From: CAKSHP01 sp045636325
Lineage (GTDB): Bacteria > Bacillota > Clostridia > UBA1381 > UMGS1253
DNA: 64,000 bases
Assembly (NCBI GenBank): GCA_045636325.1
Contig: JAZTXH010000013.1
Location: 43,606-107,605 of the forward strand
Direction of reading: 5' to 3'
Every line of letters starts with the position of its first letter. The stretch's first letter is position 1. A program made the position numbers and the translations under genes. The notes under the pieces were generated by a model that saw only the letters and a program-made list of their open reading frames with translations, had not been told where the DNA came from and did not search any database. This document shows, piece by piece, positions 8,364 through 16,022 of the stretch.

Positions 8364-9073
8364 ATCCTTTCCAATACCTTTTTTAAATCAACTCTATCGG
8401 TATAAAGGGCTTTACCAACAATAACTCCCTCAACGCCGCTGCCTGAAAGAGAGAAAATATCTTCCTCTGAGCCTATACCTCCGGAGGCTATAATATCGGC
8501 ATTCACTGATGCAGCCATTTGCACCATAGCTTCTTTATTAGGTCCGGTAAGCATTCCATCAGTTGCAATATCAGTGTAAATAATAGTTTTAACACCACAT
8601 ACTTCCATCTCTTTTGCAAATTCAACTGCTGTTTTATCGCTTAACTTTTCCCAGCCGTGAGTTGCAACATAACCGTCTTTTGCATCTATTCCAACTGCAA
8701 TATGCTCAGCACCGAATTTTTCAACCGCTTGTTTAACAAATTCAGGATTCTTAACCGCCGCAGTGCCTATTATAACGCGCCAAATTCCACAGTCAAGTCT
8801 TTCTTTAATATCATCCATACTGCGAACACCACCACCTGTTTGCACCTTTGCTTTTACGCATGCGCAAATTTCCTTTATGACATCCCCATTTGTCCATTTG
8901 CCGTCAAGTGCACCGTCAAGGTCAACTACATGAATAAAATCTGCCCCACAATCCTCCCATTTTTTTGCCATTTCTGCAGGAGAGTCGCAATACACTGTAA
9001 CATCATTAAATCTTCCCTGAGTAAGCCTTACGCATTTTTTATCCTTTATGTCTATCGCAGGATATATCCGCAT
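8360..9073 (-). CDS. hisA: ProFAR isomerase (HisA)
   Basis: A 237-residue TIM barrel. It isomerises ProFAR to PRFAR in histidine biosynthesis. It begins MRIYPAIDIKDKKCVRL, with the catalytic Asp in PAID. The second catalytic Asp lies in IIYTDIATDGML, and phosphate loops are seen in TGGGVRS and ASGGIGS. The frame is open to 9118. The ATG at 9073 is chosen because AGGAGGGG precedes it and the hisG stop (9075-9077) lies directly upstream. It has HisA rather than HisF motifs and overlaps hisIE downstream. Confidence 0.95.
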   Translation of the reverse strand: MRIYPAIDIKDKKCVRLTQGRFNDVTVYCDSPAEMAKKWEDCGADFIHVVDLDGALDGKWTNGDVIKEICACVKAKVQTGGGVRSMDDIKERLDCGIWRVIIGTAAVKNPEFVKQAVEKFGAEHIAVGIDAKDGYVATHGWEKLSDKTAVEFAKEMEVCGVKTIIYTDIATDGMLTGPNKEAMVQMAASVNADIIASGGIGSEEDIFSLSGSGVEGVIVGKALYTDRVDLKKVLERI

Positions 9074-9074
9074 A

Positions 9075-9722
9075 CTACCCCTCCTGTTCTTCAAGCACTT
9101 CTTTAAGATTTTTAACAATATCCATAATTCTTTCCCTGTGCATTTTCATACTGACACGATTTACAACAAATCTTGCTGAAATATCGCAAATTGTTTCAAG
9201 AACCTCAAGGCCGTTTTCATTCAATGTTTTTCCTGATTCAACAATATCCACTATAACCTCTGAAAGGCCAACAAGAGGTGCAAGTTCAACAGAACCATGC
9301 AATTTTATAATTTCAGCTGTTCTGCCTTTTTCACGAAAAAAATAATTTGCAGCAATATTTGTAAACTTTGATGCTACTCTTAAATCATTGCCATTGGCAA
9401 GCCTTTCTTTCATTTCGGCAGGACCGCAAACGCACATTCTGCATTTACCTACACCAAGATTTATCATTTCATAAAGATTTCTGCCCTCCTGAAGAAGCGT
9501 ATCTTTACCCACAATACCAATGTCTGCTGCACCGTATTCCACATAAGTTGGAACATCGGAAGCTTTAACAAAAATAAACTTTACTTTATTTTTTTCATCT
9601 GTAAAAATAAGCTTTCTTGTTTTTTTTCTCATTTCGGACACATCAAAACCGATTTGCTCAAACAAATCCATTGAAATCTCCGCAAGTCTGCCCTTTGCAA
9701 GGGCAACAGTCAAATACTTCAT
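9075..9722 (-). CDS. hisG: ATP phosphoribosyltransferase, short catalytic form
   Basis: A 215-residue HisG of the short class. It catalyses the first step of histidine synthesis, joining ATP and PRPP. Visible signs are LTVALAKGRLAE at the start, the PRPP-site-like VDIVESGKTLNENGL, and a KASDVPTYVEYGAADIGIVGKD stretch cited here by its key residues Gly-Ala-Ala-Asp-Ile-Gly. It lacks the C-terminal histidine-binding domain of long HisG, so activity and feedback control should need HisZ. hisZ is indeed encoded 17 bases upstream, giving a HisG-HisZ complex. It ends one base before hisA begins. Confidence 0.95.
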   Translation of the reverse strand: MKYLTVALAKGRLAEISMDLFEQIGFDVSEMRKKTRKLIFTDEKNKVKFIFVKASDVPTYVEYGAADIGIVGKDTLLQEGRNLYEMINLGVGKCRMCVCGPAEMKERLANGNDLRVASKFTNIAANYFFREKGRTAEIIKLHGSVELAPLVGLSEVIVDIVESGKTLNENGLEVLETICDISARFVVNRVSMKMHRERIMDIVKNLKEVLEEQEG

Positions 9723-9739
9723 TATATTTCAATCCTTCC

Positions 9740-10987
9740 TCAAATTCCCTCTTTTAATAGCTGAAATACGCTTTTTTCAGTTTCTGCATCCTTTGAATAT
9801 ACTTTTATTATGCTATCAGACTTTGCGCGCAAAACACATCCGCAGGCAAACTGCTCTGCCACCTGTTTGCTTTCTTCAAGACCAAGATAGCAGTTTTGAA
9901 TCACATATCCCTGAGAACGAAGCATATCTCCCACCTTAACTGCGTCAGAAAAGTTTTCTTTCATACATAAAACTGCATCAACCACGGGTTTTTTAATCTT
10001 TTTTTTCTGTCTCTGCATTGCAGAAAGCACGCGGTTTACGTTAATCGCCATACCAACCGCACTCAAATCTCTGCCAAAACCGCTTATAAGCGAGTCATAT
10101 CTTCCGCCGCCGCAAATGGCAAAGCCAACATCATAAGTAACACCTTTAAATATAACACCTGTGTAATAATCAATGCTCTGAAGCATACCCAAATCGATTG
10201 AAACATATTTTGAAAGGCCACCAGCTTTTATTATTTCATAAACATTTTTTAAATTTTCAATAGCTGCTTTTGAGCGTGGATTTAGCCCCTCGGCATAAGC
10301 CTTTTCAAGCACATCTGCATCACCGAAAAGCTCGGGCATTCTGCAAAGCAAATCTTTTATTTCCTTATCCCCATCATATTTATCAGCAATCTGAGCAATG
10401 GAAAGTGAGTCTTTAAAATCTATAAGTTCTCTTATTTTCTCTGCATCGCAATCGCTTAAGCCGACCTGACAGGCAAGACCTTTAAAAAATTCCACCTGAC
10501 CGATATCTATCTGAAATTCATCAAGGCCAGCGTTTAAAAGAGCCTTAATTGTAACTATAATAGCCTCTGCATCTGCATAAACGCTGTTTTCTCCCACAAG
10601 CTCAATACCCGCCTGAGTAAATTCACACGAAAGAGGTGAATCTGCCTTACTGTAACGAAAAGCTTCAGACACATAACAAAGCCTTGCAGGCAATGGAAGC
10701 GTATCCCATTTTGTGCCCATAACTCTTGCAATAGAAGTCGTTATATCACCCCTTAAAGCAAGAATCCTGCCCTCAGAGTCAAAAAATCGAAACAGCTTTT
10801 CTGTTGCAATATCTCCGCTTGCATCAGTATATATATTGTTATATTCCAGAGTAGGCGTCTGAATTTCCTTATATGCATAAGATGCAAATGCCTCTCGCAT
10901 TTTCTCTTCAATATCTCTTTTTCCGCAGCATTCCTCAGGCATATAATCAGAAACGCCGTTTGGAGTATGCATTTTTAAATTTAACAT
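9740..10987 (-). CDS. hisZ: ATP phosphoribosyltransferase regulatory subunit
   Basis: A 415-residue histidyl-tRNA-synthetase paralogue. It has class II motif-like segments (EIQTPTLEY, KLFRFFDSEGRILALRGD, FAICGGGRYDSLI), but the protein sits directly upstream of a short hisG. That context marks it as HisZ rather than HisS. It forms the regulatory part of the HisG-HisZ enzyme and senses histidine. The ATG at 10987 has GGATGTGAT upstream; an internal ATG at 10972 (MHTPNGV) is an alternative. It is first in the his unit, behind a strong SigA promoter. I see no T-box in the leader. Confidence 0.88.
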   Translation of the reverse strand: MLNLKMHTPNGVSDYMPEECCGKRDIEEKMREAFASYAYKEIQTPTLEYNNIYTDASGDIATEKLFRFFDSEGRILALRGDITTSIARVMGTKWDTLPLPARLCYVSEAFRYSKADSPLSCEFTQAGIELVGENSVYADAEAIIVTIKALLNAGLDEFQIDIGQVEFFKGLACQVGLSDCDAEKIRELIDFKDSLSIAQIADKYDGDKEIKDLLCRMPELFGDADVLEKAYAEGLNPRSKAAIENLKNVYEIIKAGGLSKYVSIDLGMLQSIDYYTGVIFKGVTYDVGFAICGGGRYDSLISGFGRDLSAVGMAINVNRVLSAMQRQKKKIKKPVVDAVLCMKENFSDAVKVGDMLRSQGYVIQNCYLGLEESKQVAEQFACGCVLRAKSDSIIKVYSKDAETEKSVFQLLKEGI

Positions 10988-11034
10988 TTTATCACATCCA
11001 ATTTATTAATTTATCGCACTAAAGCATTGAAGTT

Positions 11035-11063
11035 ATTATAATACGTTTTTGATACTTTGTCAA
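11035..11063 (-). promoter_or_regulatory. SigA promoter of the his cluster
   Basis: On the minus strand TTGACA (11058-11063) is followed by a 17-base spacer and TATAAT (11035-11040), a perfect consensus. It lies about 48 bases from the hisZ start. With such a strong core promoter, control of his expression would have to be by a repressor or at the enzyme level. Confidence 0.85.
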
Positions 11064-11226
11064 GCTTTTTTTATTTATAATTAAATATTTTACCACTAAA
11101 GCGCTCTCCCAGTCAACTTTTTGATTGAATTTTGTTAATTATAAAGCCTTTTTACTGAATTTGATCAAAACGTTTTATAAAATATAACCATTTTGTAAAC
11201 TTTTTAGTATAATCGACAAAAAATGC

Positions 11227-11255
11227 TTGCATATCTCAATAAAACAATGTATAAT
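11227..11255 (+). promoter_or_regulatory. SigA promoter of yajC
   Basis: TTGCAT (11227-11232), a 17-base spacer and TATAAT (11250-11255), about 60 bases before the yajC start. Confidence 0.8.
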
Positions 11256-11317
11256 ATATCGTGAATGTATGCAAATAAAAGAGCATTTCATTTAATATTA
11301 ATCGGAGGTGTTTTTTA

Positions 11318-11668
11318 ATGGATCCACAGTTAGTTATGCTTGTCATTTTGATGGTTGTAATGTTTGCTGTTATGATTATTCCCCAGAAGAAGAGAGAAAA
11401 GCAGAAAAAGCAGATGCTTTCATCACTTCAGCCTGGTGATAAAATCAGAACAATCGGCGGTATTATAGGCAAGGTTGCAAAAGTTGACGATGAAAAGCAG
11501 GAAATACTTATTTATACAGGTATTGTTGGTAACCCTGCTGAAAGAAGCATGATGCGTTTCGCTTTAGGTGCTGTTGAAACAGTTATTAAAAAAGGCAGCG
11601 GAAACAAAGCTGAAGTTGAAGATACTGATGCAATTGAAGAATCTAAAGAAGCTGAAACAGAAGAATAA
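11318..11668 (+). CDS. yajC: YajC, Sec translocase accessory subunit
   Basis: A 116-residue protein with one N-terminal membrane segment (VMLVILMVVMFAVMIIP), a basic KKREKQKKQ stretch and the conserved LQPGDKIRTIGGIIGKV domain, ending in an acidic tail. YajC associates with SecDF at the translocon. The ATG has CGGAGGTG upstream. secD and secF are not adjacent here; the next gene is a TIGR04086-type membrane protein, a common neighbour in Clostridia. A hairpin that also contains the next gene's ribosome-binding site follows 22 bases after the stop. Confidence 0.93.
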   Translation: MDPQLVMLVILMVVMFAVMIIPQKKREKQKKQMLSSLQPGDKIRTIGGIIGKVAKVDDEKQEILIYTGIVGNPAERSMMRFALGAVETVIKKGSGNKAEVEDTDAIEESKEAETEE

Positions 11669-11690
11669 TTTTTTAAACGCATAAACATTT

Positions 11691-11737
11691 ACTCCTTTGA
11701 ATATAGTGTAACAAACATTATATTTAAAGGAGTTTTT
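11691..11737 (+). terminator. Terminator hairpin that encloses the next gene's ribosome-binding site
   Basis: ACTCCTTTGAATATA (11691-11705) pairs with TATATTTAAAGGAGT (11719-11733), 14 of 15 pairs, followed by a T run. The 3' arm contains AAAGGAG, the ribosome-binding site for the TTG start at 11741. The hairpin can therefore terminate yajC transcription and hide the downstream ribosome-binding site. Confidence 0.75.
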
Positions 11738-11740
11738 GTT

Positions 11741-12148
11741 TTGAATAAAAATAAAAAAGATTTAAAGCCCTCTGCATCAGTCGGCAGTGTAAAAAGTGTA
11801 GCTTTCGGCGTAATTTTTGCCTATATTTTAAGCCTTTTTTCTATTTTTATATTTTCCTGGATTTTGTATGCCACAGAAATTTCTGAAGACATATCAGACA
11901 CCATTATTTTAATTATAACTCTTATTTCCACTTTTGCCGGTGGCTTTTTATGTGGTAGAAAGAAAAAAAGCGGCGGTCTTTTGTTTGGTGGAATTGTGGG
12001 ATTGATTTATTTTATTCTTTTGTTTATTGCATCGGCACTTATTTATTCTGCCGCTCCCTCGTCAGCCGGAATATCGGTTATGATTTTCGGAATCATTTCA
12101 TCAGCTATAGGCGGAGTTATCGCCATAAATATAAAAAGAAAAAGATAA
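11741..12148 (+). CDS. TIGR04086-type integral membrane protein
   Basis: A 135-residue protein with four predicted membrane segments: roughly residues 18-45, 53-70, 78-100 and 106-128. Short basic ends (MNKNKKDLK, IKRKR) and a GGFLCGRKKKSGGLLFGG loop are typical of the small TIGR04086/YrzE-like family often encoded next to yajC in Clostridia. The start is TTG at 11741, eight bases after AAAGGAG. That ribosome-binding site is inside the preceding hairpin, so expression may need read-through or unfolding. Function is unknown; an envelope role is only inferred from the neighbour. Confidence 0.72.
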   Translation: MNKNKKDLKPSASVGSVKSVAFGVIFAYILSLFSIFIFSWILYATEISEDISDTIILIITLISTFAGGFLCGRKKKSGGLLFGGIVGLIYFILLFIASALIYSAAPSSAGISVMIFGIISSAIGGVIAINIKRKR

Positions 12149-12262
12149 ATAAAAAAAGTCGCCTTCGGCAATTAATGTTAGCTCCGCCCACACTTTTAAA
12201 GGTAGGCTTTTATTATATTGGTAAATTACAACTTAAAATCAATAATTTCCTACATATTAAAA

Positions 12263-12312
12263 AAATTAAACTGACCTTAAGTTTTTTCTTTTAGGCCAGT
12301 TTAATTTTTATT
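12263..12312. terminator. Bidirectional terminator between the TIGR04086 gene and rubrerythrin
   Basis: AAATTAAACTGACCTTAA pairs, with one mismatch, with TTAGGCCAGTTTAATTT (about 12263-12309). A/T-rich runs on both sides serve the convergent genes. The preceding 12149-12260 has no ORF. Confidence 0.75.
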
Positions 12313-12325
12313 TTATAATCTTTTA

Positions 12326-12868
12326 TTAATAATTCTTGGCTTTCTCATGGAAATAACTCTGAGGATGCTCACAAACGGGGCAAACCTGAGGTGCTTTCTT
12401 TCCTACAACTATATGACCGCAGTTTGAGCAAATCCATACTATATCATTATCCTTTGAGAACACAACACCCTCTTCAATATTTGCAATAAGCTTCTTATAA
12501 CGCTCTTCGTGTTCTTTTTCTATTTTTGCTACTTCTTCAAAAAGGAATGCAATATGGTCAAATCCTTCTTCTTTTGCTTCCTTTGCAAATGTCGCATACA
12601 TATCTGTCCACTCATAATTTTCGCCTGCTGCAGCATCTTTTAAATTTGACAGTGTATCTTCTATAGAGCCACCATGAAGTAATTTAAACCAGATTTTTGC
12701 ATGTTCTTTTTCATTTGCGGCAGTTTCTTCAAACAGCTGAGCAATCTGAACATAACCGTCTTTTTTTGCCTTTGAAGCATAATATGTGTACTTATTTCTT
12801 GCCTGAGACTCGCCGGCAAAAGCTGCCATTAAGTTAGCCTCTGTTCTTGAACCTTTTAATTCTTTCAT
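12326..12868 (-). CDS. rbr: Rubrerythrin
   Basis: A 180-residue non-haem di-iron peroxidase that removes hydrogen peroxide in anaerobes. The N-terminal ferritin-like domain shows iron ligands in FAGESQARNKY, ETAANEKEHAK, FEEVAKIEKEHEE. The C-terminal rubredoxin-like domain has CSNCGHIV and CPVCEHP (two CxxC pairs for one iron). A GTG lies three codons upstream; the ATG at 12868 is better spaced from AAAGG. It is downstream of the flavin reductase-rubredoxin gene (12907-13512) with a 38-base gap, so the two are probably co-transcribed as an oxidative-stress pair. Confidence 0.95.
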   Translation of the reverse strand: MKELKGSRTEANLMAAFAGESQARNKYTYYASKAKKDGYVQIAQLFEETAANEKEHAKIWFKLLHGGSIEDTLSNLKDAAAGENYEWTDMYATFAKEAKEEGFDHIAFLFEEVAKIEKEHEERYKKLIANIEEGVVFSKDNDIVWICSNCGHIVVGKKAPQVCPVCEHPQSYFHEKAKNY

Positions 12869-12906
12869 TTTTATCACCTTTCTTTATATAAATTATTTTT
12901 AAAGCT

Positions 12907-13512
12907 TTAAATCTTTTCAAAATCATCTTTACCATGCTTACACACAGGACAGATAAAATCGTTGGGCATATTTTCTCCCTCGTATACATATCCGCAGATT
13001 TTGCATCTGTACCCGCCTTTTTTCTCCGTAGCCTGAGGCTTGGGTTTAATATTTTCGTGATAGTATGCGTAAGTAAGGCTTTTTGTATTCTTTAAAACCT
13101 TGCCGTCTGTTACATCTGCAATAAACATTATATGTGTTCCGAGGTCAATTTCTGACACAACCTTGCCTGAAATATAAGCATTAACTGACTCTGTTATATA
13201 GCTTATGCCGTTTTCACTGCGTTCAAATGCAGTATAGTCTTTAAATTTATCCACATTTCCGCCGGAAACAAATCCGAAATGCGTGAAAATTTTAAAGCTT
13301 GCACTTTCGTCAAGCATACTTACATTAAAAATCTTTTTTCTCTTAATCATACGGCAGGTATAGTTTTCTTTATTAACGGTTACCGCTATACGGTTTGGAT
13401 TAACTGTTACCTGAATTGCCGTATTGACAATACAGCCATTATCTTTCCCGTCTTCTTCTGCGGTAAGCACATAAAGTCCGTAACCAATTTTAAACATTGC
13501 TGACATATCCAT
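12907..13512 (-). CDS. Flavin reductase-rubredoxin fusion (high-molecular-weight rubredoxin type)
   Basis: A 201-residue protein. Residues 1-150 are a flavin-reductase-like FMN-binding split barrel (GYGLYVLTAEEDGKDNG, NTAIQVTVNPNRIAVTV, HFGFVSGGNVDKF). Residues 167-201 are a complete rubredoxin with CKICGYVYEGE and CPVCKHGKDDF. This order matches the Hrb/NAD(P)H-rubredoxin oxidoreductase proteins that feed electrons to flavodiiron proteins or rubrerythrin. It sits directly upstream of rubrerythrin, which is a plausible electron acceptor. The ATG at 13512 has AGAGGTGA upstream. The precise donor is not predictable from sequence. Confidence 0.88.
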   Translation of the reverse strand: MDMSAMFKIGYGLYVLTAEEDGKDNGCIVNTAIQVTVNPNRIAVTVNKENYTCRMIKRKKIFNVSMLDESASFKIFTHFGFVSGGNVDKFKDYTAFERSENGISYITESVNAYISGKVVSEIDLGTHIMFIADVTDGKVLKNTKSLTYAYYHENIKPKPQATEKKGGYRCKICGYVYEGENMPNDFICPVCKHGKDDFEKI

Positions 13513-13930
13513 AAAATTTCACCTCTGATTTTATTATTAACTATAATCAAATGCAAATAACTTTTATATTATAAAACTGTGCAATTTTCTTTAGTATCAA
13601 AACGGAAGAAAAAATTATTAAATATTACCCTGTCCTGACCAATTTAATTTCTTAAACTTTTTAATTTTCATATAAAATTTAATTTATATATATTTTACCA
13701 CTTTTTAATAAAAAATACAATTATATTTTATCATTTACTGAGAAAATTTTTATGTTATTGTAATATTGCAGACCATTGCTTTTATAACATAATCCCGCTC
13801 TATTTGTTTTGGTAACAAACCTTTAAGCGGAGCATACTGAATTCAAAATAATACAGTAGCCTACCCAAAAGTAACACATTTTTTTAAACCGCATATACTA
13901 AAGCATAAATTCTTTATTGGAGGTTGCGGT
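13513..13930. other. Intergenic region upstream of spoVM
   Basis: This is 418 bases of AT-rich sequence between the leftward flavin reductase gene and rightward spoVM. I see no ORF with a ribosome-binding site. CATATACT at 13892-13899 resembles a SigE-type -10 (CATACAnT) upstream of spoVM, but I could not identify a convincing -35. Otherwise nothing recognisable. Confidence 0.5.
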
Positions 13931-14008
13931 ATGAAGGTTAAAATTATCTGTGTTCCAAAAGCGTTAAGGGGAATTTGCAAACTGGTGTTCGGCCTTAACA
14001 AAAACTAA
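13931..14008 (+). CDS. spoVM: SpoVM, spore-coat anchoring peptide
   Basis: A 25-residue peptide, MKVKIICVPKALRGICKLVF followed by GLNKN. Length, the start MKV-x-I, the Pro at position 9, the basic residue-glycine pair in the middle and the GL-x-K end all match SpoVM. SpoVM is an amphipathic helix that recognises the convex forespore membrane and anchors SpoIVA. The ATG has GGAGG (13919-13923) at ideal spacing, and a strong terminator follows 12 bases after the stop, so it is a self-contained transcription unit. SipL, which binds SpoIVA, is encoded at 61.6 kb. Too short for usual gene finders. Confidence 0.85.
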   Translation: MKVKIICVPKALRGICKLVFGLNKN

Positions 14009-14020
14009 ACATTACATAAG

Positions 14021-14050
14021 TCTCCCGTGTTTTAAACGGGAGATTTTTTT
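14021..14050 (+). terminator. Intrinsic terminator of spoVM
   Basis: TCTCCCGT (14021-14028) pairs with ACGGGAGA (14036-14043), with a short TTTTA-type loop, followed by seven T residues. Confidence 0.93.
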
Positions 14051-14388
14051 GTGTTTCCCATGAAATACGGCATATATATTGTGAAAATTTATGTTTATTT
14101 ATAATATTCATGTGAACCAATACCTATACGAAAGCGTTATTAAAACTCAAAACAGTAATAAATGGTAGCTGGTATTAATGTATCTACAATACTTATGGCG
14201 GTGTATTAGTTTTACTACTGTAAAATAATAATACAAAAAAATTTTTTAATCTATGTATAAACTTTTTTAAGCTTGCACATAACTATTATTGACCTCACAA
14301 AATACATTTTTGTTTTCGCACAGATTTTTTAAACTCCTCCCTAAAAACTGTCTGTGCAATCCCCCCTACCGCGATTACAAAATCGCAC
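14051..14388. other. Gene-free AT-rich stretch with small inverted repeats
   Basis: No credible ORF. Two inverted repeats are visible: GCACAGA (14318-14324) with TCTGTGC (14351-14357), and GCGATT (14371-14376) with AATCGC (14381-14386). They lie just beyond the terminator of the leftward glycosyltransferase gene. Function unknown. Confidence 0.4.
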
Positions 14389-14424
14389 AAAAAAACGGAG
14401 CCTGAAAATTAATTTTTCAGGCTC
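14389..14424 (-). terminator. Intrinsic terminator of the leftward glycosyltransferase gene
   Basis: GAGCCTGAAAA (14398-14408) pairs with TTTTCAGGCTC (14414-14424). On the minus strand it is followed by CCGTTTTTTT. It lies about 85 bases past the glycosyltransferase stop. Confidence 0.85.
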
Positions 14425-14507
14425 TGCTTCTTATGAAATGCTTTAAATAGTACAAAACACACGAAACAAAGTATTATGCGGTCTGTGCATCTTTAAACAC
14501 CCCAAAA

Positions 14508-15782
14508 TTACTTTTCTTCTTTTTTTATCTCATCAACAGTTACAACAACCGTATGCGAAATGGGTTTCCACTCAACCTTTTTAAACAATGCAACAATTGC
14601 AATTGGTATCTGTGTCGCAAGATAAAGCGGGAAAGTAAACGTATATAAAAACTTCTTTCCTGTTGAGCAGTTTATACTATCCCATTCAGACACTGTTGTT
14701 ATAAGTCCAATAGAATACATAAACAAATAAAAACATGAAAGCTGTGCAAAGTTGGGCACTAGCGCGTAAGTAAGAATTCGCCAGGATGATTTTATAAATA
14801 TAGCATCATAAACACCAAGTGCCAATACAAGCACACATATAATACTTAAAATTACTGCAGGAAAAATTACCATAAGCATATCAAAGCAGGAAAAATTGCG
14901 TTTAAAAAAAGCGTTATACGCAAGCTTTCCTCCGTAATTTCCCATAACCTGATAAAAACCTTTTGCCCAGCGCATTCTTTGCCGCCATGACTGTGAAAAC
15001 TTAACTGGCTGCTCGTCATATAAAACAGCATCTTTTGCATATCCGATTTTTTCACCTTTTATAACATTATCCACAGTAAATTCAATATCTTCTGTTAAAA
15101 GAAAATACTTCCATCCACCCATACTTTTGATTATATTAGAGTGTACTAAAAACCCCGTTCCTGAAATTGCACAGCTGACATTAAGATTCATTCTTGCCTC
15201 GTTAAGATAACGGCTCTCACGCATAAACCACAAAGAATACCCTGCAGAAATCCAGTTTGACCCATAATTTTTTGAGTTTCTGTAGCTTGTAATAACTCTG
15301 TATCCCCGATTAAACACCTTATTCATTTCTGCAATATAATTTTTATCAAGCACATTGTCTGCATCTAAAACAATAAATGCATCGCACCCGTTTAAATTCT
15401 CATCCATAGTGGAAAACAGATAATCAATCGCATATCCCTTACCAATTAAATCAGGTCTGTTTCTTACTACCACATTGGCGCCCTTGCTGCGGCTTATTTC
15501 AGCAGTTTTATCGTCCTCTGAACAGTTATCCGCTATTACATAAATCTCTATTGCCTCAGAGGGATAGGTCTGCGCATTTATACTGTCAAGCAAATGGCCG
15601 ATAACCATTTCCTCGTTTCTTGCAGATATGATTATGCCAAACTTGTTTATTCTGTTATTTTTTATCACCGGTTCTTTTTCTCGCCTTTTCAGTATCATAT
15701 ATATAATATAATATACCTGATACAAATAACAACAGCTCACCAAAAGCCACACAAGCTTTTCTATGTTTCCTATTGCACTCAT
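14508..15782 (-). CDS. Membrane-bound family 2 glycosyltransferase (processive type)
   Basis: A 424-residue protein. It has one N-terminal membrane segment (about residues 8-30), a cytoplasmic GT-A domain and three or four C-terminal membrane segments (about residues 300-410). Catalytic signs are IISARNEE (nucleotide binding), VLDADN (DxD-like), TEDIEFT (the base Asp in ED) and the QRMRW box, a QxxRW motif typical of processive synthases such as cellulose, hyaluronan and poly-GlcNAc synthases. It should build or extend an exported polysaccharide, but the sugar cannot be told. The ATG has AAAGGAGA upstream, and it forms a single-gene unit with its own promoter. Not BcsA: no PilZ domain. Confidence 0.82.
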   Translation of the reverse strand: MSAIGNIEKLVWLLVSCCYLYQVYYIIYMILKRREKEPVIKNNRINKFGIIISARNEEMVIGHLLDSINAQTYPSEAIEIYVIADNCSEDDKTAEISRSKGANVVVRNRPDLIGKGYAIDYLFSTMDENLNGCDAFIVLDADNVLDKNYIAEMNKVFNRGYRVITSYRNSKNYGSNWISAGYSLWFMRESRYLNEARMNLNVSCAISGTGFLVHSNIIKSMGGWKYFLLTEDIEFTVDNVIKGEKIGYAKDAVLYDEQPVKFSQSWRQRMRWAKGFYQVMGNYGGKLAYNAFFKRNFSCFDMLMVIFPAVILSIICVLVLALGVYDAIFIKSSWRILTYALVPNFAQLSCFYLFMYSIGLITTVSEWDSINCSTGKKFLYTFTFPLYLATQIPIAIVALFKKVEWKPISHTVVVTVDEIKKEEK

Positions 15783-15815
15783 AGCCGTCTCCTTTTTTTC
15801 AAAACCAATAATTTT

Positions 15816-15856
15816 TTGACAACATTATTATATCACTGCAAAAGTTAGTTGTCAAT
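15816..15856 (-). promoter_or_regulatory. Promoter of the glycosyltransferase gene, with an inverted repeat
   Basis: On the minus strand TTGACA (15851-15856), an 18-base spacer and TATAAT (15827-15832) form a consensus SigA promoter. TTGACAAC (15816-15823) and GTTGTCAA (15849-15856) are perfect inverted repeats that bracket the -10 and overlap the -35, a layout suitable for a repressor or for a 5' transcript structure. Confidence 0.7.
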
Positions 15857-16022
15857 ATAATAATTATCCCCCTTCAAAGCGGCAAAATATACCAGTTTAT
15901 ATTATTCTGCCATAGGAGGGAGTGTTTTTCTATTGTCCGTCTTTAATGGACCTTTTCATTATGTTTTTCTCAAGGTCTATAATCTTTTTAATAATACTAA
16001 CTTTAATAACACTACAATGATA

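Larger units (their letters stand above)
10988..11317. other. Divergent intergenic region between hisZ and yajC
   Basis: This 330-base gene-free region holds the leftward hisZ promoter (11035-11063) and the rightward yajC promoter (11227-11255), described separately. The middle (about 11065-11220) is AT-rich and shows no ORF, T-box or other recognisable element. Confidence 0.7.

Noticed and set aside
12149..12260. Small hairpin GCC-TTC-GGC and the GC-richer patch after the TIGR04086 gene
   Set aside because: A 3-bp stem is too weak to be meaningful, and no ORF or repeat partner was found in the window.
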